Shown: in pieces, positions 8,523 through 15,643 of the stretch | Numbering within the stretch: the first letter of the stretch is position 1 | How the letters are laid out: each line of letters starts with the position of its first letter | Assembly: GCA_963831105.1 (NCBI GenBank) | Contig: CAWHOS010000010.1 | Span: forward strand, 62,001 to 126,000 | Source: DATFQI01 sp963831105 | GTDB lineage: Bacteria; Actinomycetota; Thermoleophilia; Solirubrobacterales; Solirubrobacteraceae | DNA: 64,000 nt | Direction of reading: 5' to 3' | Made by a program: the position numbers and the translations under genes | The notes under the pieces: model-generated | Told to the model about the DNA's origin: nothing | Database searches by the model: none | Seen by the model: the letters and a program-made list of their open reading frames with translations, nothing else

Positions 8523-9926
8523 ATGGACCGGCCTGCGTTGCAGCTGCTCCGCGACCGACCCCGGTCGCGCGTCAACGGAATCGCGGTTGCGACGCTCGCG
8601 ATCGCCCTGACGACGCTGCTGATCTTCCCGCTTCGCGAGGTGGCGCCCCCCGTATCCACGGGCGTCGTCTATCTGCTCGCGGTACTGCTCGTCTCGACGC
8701 TCTGGGGCACCTGGCTCGGCCTCGCGACAGCCATCGCGAGCGCCCTGACGTGGAATTTCTTCCACATCCCACACACGGGCCGCTTCACGATCGCCGACCC
8801 CGAGAACCTGGTTGCTCTTGGCGTGTTCCTCGCGACGGCGATCGTCGCCTCGACCGTGGCCGACGTGGCGCGCGCGAGGACCGCCGAAGCCGAGCGCCGG
8901 CGCGAGGAGGCCGACCTCGCCGCGGAGCTCGCGCGCGTGCTGCTCGGGGAGGCCAGCGTGCAAGAGGCGCTGCCGATCGCCTCGTCGCGGCTCGCCTCCG
9001 CTCTCGGGCTGCCGTACGCCGCGATCGTGCTCGACCCGCCGGCGCCGCCGGACCGCCAGGCTGCCCTGGGGCTCGACGTCGGCCACGGGCGCAGCGCCGC
9101 GCTGCACGTTCCGGGCGGGCTGTCTGCCGCTACGATCGACCGGCTGCGCGAGCGGGTCGCGCCCGCCCTGGAGGCGCTGCTGGCCGCCGCCCTGGATCGG
9201 GACATTCTGCAGACCGAGGTCGTCGAGACGCACGCGCTGCGGCGCTCGGACGTGATCAAGACCGCCCTCCTGCGGGCGGTCTCGCACGACCTGCGAACGC
9301 CGTTGACCACGATCCTGGCCGCCGGCGAGGCGGTGCGCTCGGAGGCGATCAATGCGCGCGAGCGCGACGAGCTCGGCTCGCTCGTCGTGGAGGAGGCGCG
9401 GCGGCTCTCGAGTCTGATCGACAAGCTGCTGGACCTCTCGCGGTTGCAGGCGGGCGAGGCCGAGGCCAGGCGTGACTGGTGCTCGATCGAGGAGGTCGTC
9501 GACGCCGCAGTCGAGCACGCAGACGGCGCGGTGCCGATCGAGGCGTCGCTCGATCGCGACCTCCCGCTGGTACAGGCCGACGCCGCACAGCTCGAGCGCG
9601 TGATCGCGAACCTGATCGAGAACGCCCAGCGCCACTCCGGCGGCCATCCGGTCAAGCTTCGCGCGCGCGTAACCGGGGGCCGACTGACGATCCGCGTGAT
9701 CGACCGCGGACCCGGCATCCCGCACGAGCTGCTGCCGCACGTCTTCGAGCCGTTTCGGCGCGGGGAGGCGGAGGCGGACCACCGCGGGTCGGGACTCGGC
9801 CTCGCGATCGTCAAGGGCTTCGTCGAGGCCAACGGCGGGCGTGTGTGGGCCGAGTCGTTGCCGGACCAGGGCACGGTGTTCGTCGTCCAGTTGCCGCTGT
9901 CGGACCGGCCGGTGGCGCACGCATGA
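8523..9926 (+). CDS. KdpD-like sensor histidine kinase lacking the KdpD/USP input domains
   Basis: A 467-aa membrane kinase. Residues about 18-110 form four helices of the KdpD-type DUF4118 module (WNFFHIPHTGRFTI is characteristic). A cytoplasmic linker follows, then HisKA with SHDLRTPLTT (His about 255) and a HATPase with NLIENAQRHS, DRGPGIP and GSGLGLAIVKGF. Full KdpD has about 400 extra N-terminal residues that are absent here. It overlaps its response regulator by ATGA. No kdpFABC genes are in the window; the downstream permease is the likely output. Confidence 0.88.
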   Translation: MDRPALQLLRDRPRSRVNGIAVATLAIALTTLLIFPLREVAPPVSTGVVYLLAVLLVSTLWGTWLGLATAIASALTWNFFHIPHTGRFTIADPENLVALGVFLATAIVASTVADVARARTAEAERRREEADLAAELARVLLGEASVQEALPIASSRLASALGLPYAAIVLDPPAPPDRQAALGLDVGHGRSAALHVPGGLSAATIDRLRERVAPALEALLAAALDRDILQTEVVETHALRRSDVIKTALLRAVSHDLRTPLTTILAAGEAVRSEAINARERDELGSLVVEEARRLSSLIDKLLDLSRLQAGEAEARRDWCSIEEVVDAAVEHADGAVPIEASLDRDLPLVQADAAQLERVIANLIENAQRHSGGHPVKLRARVTGGRLTIRVIDRGPGIPHELLPHVFEPFRRGEAEADHRGSGLGLAIVKGFVEANGGRVWAESLPDQGTVFVVQLPLSDRPVAHA

Positions 9927-10606
9927 ACGCCGGCGACCCGCGCGTGTTGGTCTGCGACGACGAGCCGCAGATCGTGCGCGCACTGAAGGTCGTGCTCCGC
10001 GATGCCGGCTTTGCCGTCGACGCGACCGCCTCCGCGCAGGAGGCGCTCGACGCCGCCGCGGTCAGCCCGCACGACGCCGCCGTGATCGACCTGATGCTGC
10101 CCGACGGCAATGGCATCGACGTCTGCCGCGAGCTTCGCTCGTGGAGCCGGATGCCGATCCTCGTGCTCTCCGCGGTGGGCGACGAGGACCAGAAGGTCGC
10201 GGCGCTCGAGGCCGGGGCGGACGACTACGTGACCAAGCCCTTCGGACCCCGCGAGCTGGTCGCGCGCCTACACGCCGTCATGCGCCGCGCCGGCGCGGCC
10301 GTCGACGAGCCGGCGATCACCGTCGACGGCCTCGAGATCGACCTGGCCGCCCGGATCGTGCGCCGTGAGGGCGCAGAGGTGCACCTCACGCCGATCGAGT
10401 ACGACCTCCTACGCACGCTGGCCCGCAACCGCGGGCGGCTGCTGACCCATCGCACGCTGCTCACAGAGGTGTGGGGCCCGCAGTACGCGGAGGACACCCG
10501 GGTCCTACGCACCCACGTGGCCAACCTGCGCCGCAAGATCGAGCCGCAGGGCGCGCGGCGGTACATCCGCACCGATCCGGGCGTCGGATACCGCTTCGGC
10601 GCCTGA
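9923..10606 (+). CDS. KdpE-like OmpR-family response regulator
   Basis: A 227-aa regulator. The receiver has the acidic pocket CDDEP near the start, phosphoacceptor Asp in VIDLMLPDGNG (about 56), and K in VTKPFGPREL (about 105). The C-terminal winged helix carries LTPIEYDLLRTLARNRGRLLTH and VLRTHVANLRRKIE. Both halves match the KdpE group. It is coupled to the kinase upstream by an ATGA overlap. The short gap downstream contains symmetric sites that may be its targets. Confidence 0.9.
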   Translation: MNAGDPRVLVCDDEPQIVRALKVVLRDAGFAVDATASAQEALDAAAVSPHDAAVIDLMLPDGNGIDVCRELRSWSRMPILVLSAVGDEDQKVAALEAGADDYVTKPFGPRELVARLHAVMRRAGAAVDEPAITVDGLEIDLAARIVRREGAEVHLTPIEYDLLRTLARNRGRLLTHRTLLTEVWGPQYAEDTRVLRTHVANLRRKIEPQGARRYIRTDPGVGYRFGA

Positions 10607-10617
10607 AGCGCCCTTCA

Positions 10618-10663
10618 CAAGATCTTGATGCAGGAAGGCCGGATCCTCACGGTCCCTTGATGC
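10618..10663 (+). promoter_or_regulatory. Candidate KdpE-like binding region upstream of the permease
   Basis: A perfect 10-bp palindrome CAAGATCTTG (10618-10627) overlaps the first of two direct repeats CTTGATGC at 10624-10631 and 10656-10663, spaced 32 bases, about three helical turns. They lie between the regulator stop and the permease start at 10688. The assignment to the KdpE-like protein is inferred. Confidence 0.4.
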
Positions 10664-10687
10664 TGGCACCACCAGGCTGGCGGGTGG

Positions 10688-12631
10688 ATGGCCAGACGCC
10701 GGCTAGAGGGCCTCGAACGGGTGCTCGGGGCCAATGCGCTGTTCTCGACCGCGTACGGGAACGTCGGCTCGTCGATCTACTACGCGCTCGGCCTGGTCGC
10801 CTCCTACGCGCTCGGCCTCACGCCGGTGGTGTTCGTGATCACCGGGTTCTTCTTCTTCTGCACGGCGGCGACCTACGCCGAGGCGACGACCATGTACCCG
10901 GAGGCGGGCGGGTCGGCCTCGTTCGCGCGGCGCGCGTTCAACGAGTTCTGGTCGTTCTTCGCCGCGTGGGCGCAGATGCTCACCTACATCTGCACGATCG
11001 CCATCTCGGCGTTCTTCGTGCCGCACTACATCGGCGGCCTCTTCTGGGAGCCGCTGCGCCACTCCCCCGGCGACATCGTCGTGGGCGCGATCGTGATCGC
11101 ACTGCTGGCCGGCATCAACATCTTCGGGGTCAAGGAGTCGACGGGCGTCAACGTGCTGCTGGCCGTCATCGACTTCATGACGCAGCTGCTGCTCGTAATC
11201 GTCGGCGCGGCGCTCGTGCTCTCACCCGAGACGCTCGCGAACAACATCGAGCTGGGTGTCGCCCCGACATGGAAGGACTTCATCCTGGCGATCCCGATCG
11301 GCATGCTCGCCTACACGGGCATCGAGACGATCTCGAACATGTCCGAAGAGGCGCGCGACGAGGCGCGGACGATCCCTGCGGCGATCAACCGCGTGCGAAT
11401 CGCCGTGTTCGCGATCTACTTCACGCTGCCGGCCGTCGCGCTGTCGGCGCTGCCGGTGCAGCAGCGCGCGGACGGCACCTACTACACGCTGCTGGGCCTG
11501 CCGGAGGAGGAGGGCGGCTTCGCGGGCGACCCGATCCTCGGCTTCGTCAAGCAGATCGACCTCGGACCGCTCCAGGCTCCCGGGGAGCTCTACGTGGGCC
11601 TGCTGGCGGCGACGATCCTGTTCCTTGCCACCAACGCGGGCATCATCGGCGTCTCCCGGCTCACGTACTCGATGGGCATCCACCGCCAGCTGCCCGACGG
11701 CCTGCGGCGTCTGCACCCGCGCTTCCGCACCCCGTGGATCGGCATCCTCGTCTTCTCGGGCCTGGCGATCCTGATCCTGCTGCCAGGCCAAGAGGCATTC
11801 CTGGGCAGCATCTACTCGTTCGGGGCGCTGCTGTCGTTCACGATCGCGCACGCCTCGGTGATCCGGCTGCGTCGCAAGCTGCCCGACTTCGAGCGCCCCT
11901 ACCGCGGTCCCGGCAACCTACGGCTCGGGAGCTACGACGCGCCGCTGTTCGCGATCCTCGGCGGCAGCTTCACCGCGGTCGCCTTCGTGGTGATAGCCGC
12001 GTTGAACCTCACCGTCGCGGCGTTCGGTGTCGGCTGGCTGGCGCTCGGGATCCTCGTCTACGTCGCATACCGCCGCCGGCAGGGGCTCGACCTGACCTCC
12101 ACCCACAAGGTCGCGATCCCGCAACCTGTCGTCGACCACGAGGCGGAGTACGACTCCGTGCTGATCCCCGTGATCGACGGGCGCTACGACGACCACGTGC
12201 TCGCGACAGCGATCAAGCTGGCCGCACGCAAGCGGCGAGGGATCCACGTCGTGTCACTGGTGACCGTGCCCAACGCACTGCCGATCTCGGCACGCATGGA
12301 CGACGAGGAGGCCCGCGCCCAGTCGGTCATCGAGCAAGCCCGAGTGCAGGGCGGTCGCCGCGTGTCGGGCCACCGCGAGCGGATCCGCGCCGGCCAGGCG
12401 GGCCGGCGGATCATCGAGGAGGCCAACGACATGCGAGCGGCGGCGATCGTCATGCCCATGCCGCCCCGCGTGGCAGGCGGCTCCCTGTTCGGCCGCACGC
12501 TCGAGACCGTGCTGGCCGAACGGCCGTGCCGGGTCGTGATCGAAACCACCCCTGAGGGCGCACGCGACCCGCGGCCTACCGACTTCGAGGCGCCGCACAC
12601 CGACGGCAGAGCAGCGTCGCGCTCCCAGTAG
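10688..12631 (+). CDS. APC superfamily permease with C-terminal universal stress protein domain
   Basis: A 647-aa protein. Residues about 10-460 contain about 12 membrane helices with APC features (GNVGSSIYYALGLVASYALGLTP at helix 1; YTGIETISNMSEEARD near helix 6). Residues about 485-620 form a USP-like nucleotide-binding domain (YDSVLIPVIDGRYDDHVLATAIKLA ... SLFGRTLETVLAERPCRVVI). APC permeases with a USP-like tail include the KimA-type potassium importers. The KdpDE-like pair just upstream makes potassium uptake an attractive reading, but amino-acid transport cannot be excluded. Confidence 0.85.
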   Translation: MARRRLEGLERVLGANALFSTAYGNVGSSIYYALGLVASYALGLTPVVFVITGFFFFCTAATYAEATTMYPEAGGSASFARRAFNEFWSFFAAWAQMLTYICTIAISAFFVPHYIGGLFWEPLRHSPGDIVVGAIVIALLAGINIFGVKESTGVNVLLAVIDFMTQLLLVIVGAALVLSPETLANNIELGVAPTWKDFILAIPIGMLAYTGIETISNMSEEARDEARTIPAAINRVRIAVFAIYFTLPAVALSALPVQQRADGTYYTLLGLPEEEGGFAGDPILGFVKQIDLGPLQAPGELYVGLLAATILFLATNAGIIGVSRLTYSMGIHRQLPDGLRRLHPRFRTPWIGILVFSGLAILILLPGQEAFLGSIYSFGALLSFTIAHASVIRLRRKLPDFERPYRGPGNLRLGSYDAPLFAILGGSFTAVAFVVIAALNLTVAAFGVGWLALGILVYVAYRRRQGLDLTSTHKVAIPQPVVDHEAEYDSVLIPVIDGRYDDHVLATAIKLAARKRRGIHVVSLVTVPNALPISARMDDEEARAQSVIEQARVQGGRRVSGHRERIRAGQAGRRIIEEANDMRAAAIVMPMPPRVAGGSLFGRTLETVLAERPCRVVIETTPEGARDPRPTDFEAPHTDGRAASRSQ

Positions 12632-12708
12632 CGCGATCGCGCTTCCAACCCGGGCTGCTCCAGCTGGTCCGACGTGCAGAGCGCGCGACAGCCATCACAC
12701 GCCCGGCG

Positions 12709-12830
12709 GATACCAATCTGGATACCAATTTGAGCGCAACTGAGGGCAACTCAGAGCAACTCAAATGGCTCCAGAGAGCCGAATCCGACCCCACGCAACC
12801 AGGTCTAGCCAGCTCATAACCCGAAGGTCG
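12709..12830. repeat. Repeat copy B (left 122 bp of the att-like repeat)
   Basis: Gapless match to 5613-5734 with 106 of 122 identical. It ends exactly at CGAAGGTCG inside the tRNA-Met remnant (anticodon loop CTCATAA at 12813-12819), after which the sequence becomes unrelated to copy A. The same GAGCAACTC-type repeats are present. Confidence 0.8.
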
Positions 12831-12909
12831 GAGCAGACGTCCTCTAGGGCCTGGGGCGCCGTTGCGGCTTGGCTCATCGCACAAGGATCGCCGATCACGC
12901 TCGGCCGGA

Positions 12910-12941
12910 TTGACAGCGAGGCTCGTAAGCGTAGACTTACG
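12910..12941 (+). promoter_or_regulatory. Promoter and operator of the ArsR-SRPBCC pair
   Basis: Consensus -35 TTGACA (12910-12915), 16-base spacer and -10 TAGACT (12932-12937) put transcription start at about the GTG start 12946, so the mRNA is probably leaderless. CGTAAG (12924-12929) and CTTACG (12936-12941) form a 6-bp inverted repeat over the -10, and GCTTAC recurs at 12952-12957: a good ArsR autorepression site. Confidence 0.7.
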
Positions 12942-12945
12942 GTCA

Positions 12946-13266
12946 GTGGTTGCTTACCAAGCTGATGCCTGGGCCGCGCTCGGTGACCCGACGCGACGCG
13001 CGGTCTTCGAACGTCTGGCGCAACGCCCGCGTGCGGTCGGAGAGCTCGCGCGGGAGCTGCCGGTCAGTCGTCCCGCGGTGTCCCAGCACCTGAGGATCCT
13101 CAAGGACGCGGGGCTCGTCATCGACCGGCCCGCGGGCAACCGCCGCATCTATCACGCCGATCCGGAGGGGGTGGCGGCCTTGCGCTCGCAGCTCGACCGG
13201 TTCTGGAGTCAAGCGCTGGCGACCTTCAAGGAGGTCGTCGAGCAGGACGACGAGGAGGTCGTATGA
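12946..13266 (+). CDS. ArsR family regulator (SRPBCC-linked type)
   Basis: A 106-aa winged-helix protein. It reads WAALGDPTRRAVFERLAQRPRAVGELARELPVSRPAVSQHLRILKDAGLV, typical of the ArsR group paired with SRPBCC proteins. It has no cysteine metal site, so it is not expected to sense metals. Starting at GTG 12946 fits the promoter spacing. Its stop overlaps the next gene (ATGA). It probably represses the pair through the inverted repeat over its own -10. Confidence 0.9.
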   Translation: MVAYQADAWAALGDPTRRAVFERLAQRPRAVGELARELPVSRPAVSQHLRILKDAGLVIDRPAGNRRIYHADPEGVAALRSQLDRFWSQALATFKEVVEQDDEEVV

Positions 13267-13742
13267 GCACGCAGGCCCAAGCGGCGACGGTTCGCCAGGA
13301 GATCGTCGTCGAGGCGCCGGTCGAGCGCGCGTTCCGCGTGTTCACCGAGCAGCTGGACAAGATCAAGCCGCGCGAGCACAACATGCTCGGCGTCGACATC
13401 GCCGAGACGGTCTTCGAGCCGCGGGCCGGCGGCCGGATCTACGACCGCGGGACCGACGGCAGCGAGTGCGAATGGGCGAGCGTGCTCGCTTACGAGCCAC
13501 CCGACCGCGTCGTCTTCAGCTGGAACGTCAGCCCGTACTGGCAGGTCGAGAGCGACCCCGCAAGGCGCAGCGAGGTCGAGGTGCGCTTTATCGCCGAAAG
13601 CCCCGACCGCACCCGCGTCGAGCTCGAGCATCGCCACCTCGACCGCCACGGCGACGGCTGGGAGGGCCTGCGCGACGGAGTCGCCGCGCCCGACGGCTGG
13701 CCGCTCTACCTGCGGCGCTACACCGACCTCCTGAACGCCTGA
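13263..13742 (+). CDS. SRPBCC (AHSA1-like) domain protein
   Basis: A 159-aa START/Bet v1-like fold protein. VRQEIVVEAPVERAFRVFTEQLDKIKPREHNMLG opens the fold, EPRAGGRIYDRGTDGSECEWASVLAYEPPDRVVFSW is the family's core signature, and a C-terminal helix follows. The function of these ArsR-paired proteins is mostly unknown; a small hydrophobic ligand is likely. It is coupled to the ArsR gene. Confidence 0.88.
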   Translation: MSTQAQAATVRQEIVVEAPVERAFRVFTEQLDKIKPREHNMLGVDIAETVFEPRAGGRIYDRGTDGSECEWASVLAYEPPDRVVFSWNVSPYWQVESDPARRSEVEVRFIAESPDRTRVELEHRHLDRHGDGWEGLRDGVAAPDGWPLYLRRYTDLLNA

Positions 13743-13772
13743 AGGGGCGATGCATCTGCCAGTCCGGCAATT

Positions 13773-13842
13773 CGAAGGTCGCGGCTTCGGATCTCGCCCC
13801 CGCTATCCGCCGACGATGACGGTGACAGCGCCGTCGCCGACG
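13773..13842. repeat. Repeat copy C (right 70 bp of the att-like repeat)
   Basis: Gapless match to 5726-5795 with 67 of 70 identical. It contains the tRNA-Met T arm and acceptor end, but the T arm is mutated (GCGGC, TTCGGAT, CTCGC), so it is decaying. It continues into the shared 36-base flank beyond the tRNA end. Confidence 0.8.
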
Positions 13843-13848
13843 ACACGA

Positions 13849-13872
13849 AAAGCCCCGGTCCGCCGAGGCTTT
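13849..13872. terminator. Bidirectional intrinsic terminator
   Basis: AAAGCCCCGG and CCGAGGCTTT pair with one mismatch around TCCG. The A run and T run at the two ends suit termination in both directions, between the convergent SRPBCC and ArsR genes. Confidence 0.7.
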
Positions 13873-13876
13873 CACG

Positions 13877-14236
13877 TCAAGCGGCGAGCGCCGGCAGCTC
13901 GAGCAGCGACCGCACCCGCTGGAGCGCACCCTCTGCGAGCGAGAAATAGGCGAAGGAGCCCCTCTTCTCGCGATCGACGATGCCGGCGTCGAGGAGCTGC
14001 TTGAGGTGGTAGCTCACCGAGGACTGCTTGAGGCCGAGCAGATCCTGGAGGTCGCAGACGCACACCGCCTCGCCGTCCGCCGCGAGCAGGCGGTTGAGGA
14101 TCTTCACGCGATGGCGGTCGGCGAGCGCCTTGAAGACCCGCTCGAGCTCGCCCGCCTCGTCGTCGGTGAGAGCGGTGCTGGCCAGCGGGGCACAGCACTG
14201 CACGAGGGGGAGCGGGGTGGCCATGGCGGACATCAT
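13877..14236 (-). CDS. arsR: Arsenic-sensing ArsR family repressor
   Basis: A 119-aa repressor. It has a CC pair near the N-terminus (LVQCCAP) and the metalloid-binding motif EAVCVCDLQDLLG in the DNA-binding region, then LKQSSVSYHLKQLLDAGIV as recognition helix and a beta wing. The CVC motif is the classic ArsR As(III)/Sb(III) site. The ATG at 14236 lies 14 bases below a TTGAAG-N17-AGACAT promoter; 14224 is an alternative start. It is divergent from the arsenic operon and flanked by two 16-bp operators. Confidence 0.92.
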   Translation of the reverse strand: MMSAMATPLPLVQCCAPLASTALTDDEAGELERVFKALADRHRVKILNRLLAADGEAVCVCDLQDLLGLKQSSVSYHLKQLLDAGIVDREKRGSFAYFSLAEGALQRVRSLLELPALAA

Positions 14237-14298
14237 ATCGAAAAAACTTGATGTCTTGCGTCGACGCTGCTAGCTTCAAGACATCGAACTTCTTCGAT
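14237..14298. promoter_or_regulatory. Divergent overlapping ars promoters with two ArsR operators
   Basis: Rightward promoter: TTGATG (14248-14253), 17-base spacer, TAGCTT (14271-14276). Leftward promoter on the same bases: TTGAAG (14279-14274), 17-base spacer, AGACAT (14256-14251). Two equal 16-base operators flank them: ATCGAA-AAAA-CTTGAT (14237-14252) and the perfect ATCGAA-CTTC-TTCGAT (14283-14298). One ArsR protein could thus shut both directions. Confidence 0.75.
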
Positions 14299-14320
14299 GT
14301 CCTCGTCCCGGGAGTCTGCC

Positions 14321-15643
14321 ATGACCGAGAACCCACACGTCGTCGCCGTCATCGGCGCGGGCCCCGTCGGCCTTGCCGCCGCCGCCCACCTCGCCTCGCG
14401 CGGGATCGAGCCGCTCGTGTTCGAGGCCGGCGACGCCGTCGGCGCGAGCATTCGCGAGTGGGGGCACGTGCGCGTGTTCTCCCCGTGGGAGTACAACGTC
14501 GACCCGATCGCGGCCGAGCTGCTCGCCGAGGCCGGCTGGGAGGCGCCGGACGCGACGGCCTACCCGACCGGGTCGGACATCGTCGAGCGCTATATCGAGC
14601 CGTTGGCGGCGCTGCCGGAGATCGCGCCGGCGCTGCACCTCGAGGCGCGTGTCGTCGCCGTGACGCGGCACGGCGTCGACAAGCTCAAGGACGCCGGCCG
14701 CGAGGAGGCGCCGTTCGAGCTCGTGGTCGAGGAGGGCGGCGAGGAGCGGCGCTACCTCGCGTCGGCGGTGATCGACGCGTCGGGCACCTGGACGCGTCCG
14801 AATCCGCTCGGCGCCGGTGGCGTGTCCGCCCAGGGCGAGCGCGCGGCGGCCGGCCGGATCGCGTACGGCATCCCGGACGTGCTCGGCGCCGATCGCGCCC
14901 GCTACTCAGGGCGGCGCGTGCTCGTGGTCGGCAGCGGCCACTCGGCGTTCAACGCCATCCTCGACCTCGTCACGCTGCGCGACTCCGAGCCGGCGACCGA
15001 GGTCGTGTGGGCGATCCGCGGCGCGACGCCGGGCCGCAAGTACGGCGGCGGCGGCGACGACCAGCTGCCGGCGCGCGGCGCGCTCGGCGCCACGGTCCGC
15101 GCGCTCGTCGCCGACGGCTCCGTCGAGCTGGTCGGCGGCTTCCAGACCCGCCGCATCTCGCTCGTCGACGACCGCGTTGTCGTGGCCGACGAGGACGTCG
15201 CGATCACCGCCGACGAGATCATCGCGTCGACCGGCTTCCGCCCCGACCTGACGCTGCTCGGAGAGCTGCGGCTGGACCTCGACGATCGCGTGGAGGCGGC
15301 GCGCGCGCTCGCTCCGCTGATCGACCCGAACGTGCACTCCTGCGGCTCGGTGCCGCCGCACGGCGTCGACGAGCTCTCGCATCCCGACGAGGGCGTGTTC
15401 ATGGTCGGCATGAAGAGCTACGGCCGCGCGCCGACGTTCCTGCTGCGCACGGGCTACGAGCAGGTCCGCTCGGTCGTCGCCGCGCTCGCCGGCGACTGGG
15501 AGAGCGCACGCAGCGTCGAGCTCGTGCTGCCCGAGACGGGCGTCTGCAGCGCCAGGCCCGCGCCGGACACCGAGGTCGCGGCTGCGCCCTCCGCGTGCTG
15601 CGGCAGCGGCTCGCCTCACGCCGGTGCGACCGCGGCGGCGTGA
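14321..15643 (+). CDS. FAD-dependent oxidoreductase of the arsenic cluster (ArsO-like flavoprotein)
   Basis: A 440-aa flavoprotein. The N-terminal dinucleotide fold is VVAVIGAGPVGLAAAAHLASRG and a second nucleotide fold VLVVGSGHSAFNAILDLV lies mid-protein, as in flavin-containing monooxygenases. The C-terminus is unusual: Cys-containing with a CC pair (SACCGSGSPHAG). I chose the ATG at 14321, preceded by GGGAG, because the upstream ATG at 14297 lies within the operator. It leads the arsenic operon and overlaps the MFS gene. Related flavoproteins (ArsO) occur in other ars operons; the reaction is unproven. Confidence 0.85.
   Translation: MTENPHVVAVIGAGPVGLAAAAHLASRGIEPLVFEAGDAVGASIREWGHVRVFSPWEYNVDPIAAELLAEAGWEAPDATAYPTGSDIVERYIEPLAALPEIAPALHLEARVVAVTRHGVDKLKDAGREEAPFELVVEEGGEERRYLASAVIDASGTWTRPNPLGAGGVSAQGERAAAGRIAYGIPDVLGADRARYSGRRVLVVGSGHSAFNAILDLVTLRDSEPATEVVWAIRGATPGRKYGGGGDDQLPARGALGATVRALVADGSVELVGGFQTRRISLVDDRVVVADEDVAITADEIIASTGFRPDLTLLGELRLDLDDRVEAARALAPLIDPNVHSCGSVPPHGVDELSHPDEGVFMVGMKSYGRAPTFLLRTGYEQVRSVVAALAGDWESARSVELVLPETGVCSARPAPDTEVAAAPSACCGSGSPHAGATAAA

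Larger units (their letters stand above)
12632..12945. other. Intergenic stretch holding repeat B and the ArsR promoter
   Basis: There is no gene here. A 14-bp palindrome AGCGCGATCGCGCT (12630-12643) over the permease stop could form a weak hairpin. Repeat B occupies 12709-12830 and the ArsR promoter 12910-12937. The intervening bases show nothing recognisable. Confidence 0.6.
12831..13772. mobile_element. 942-bp ArsR-SRPBCC cassette inserted in the repeat
   Basis: Copy A is continuous where this segment interrupts B and C. CGAAGGTCG occurs once in A but at both edges here (12822-12830 and 13773-13781), like a target duplication or recombination core. The segment holds its own promoter, an ArsR gene and an SRPBCC gene, but no recombinase. 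Mobility is inferred from the junctions alone. Confidence 0.6.

Noticed and set aside
12630..12643. AGCGCGATCGCGCT as terminator
   Set aside because: Stem of five with a four-base loop and no U-run; too weak in this GC content.
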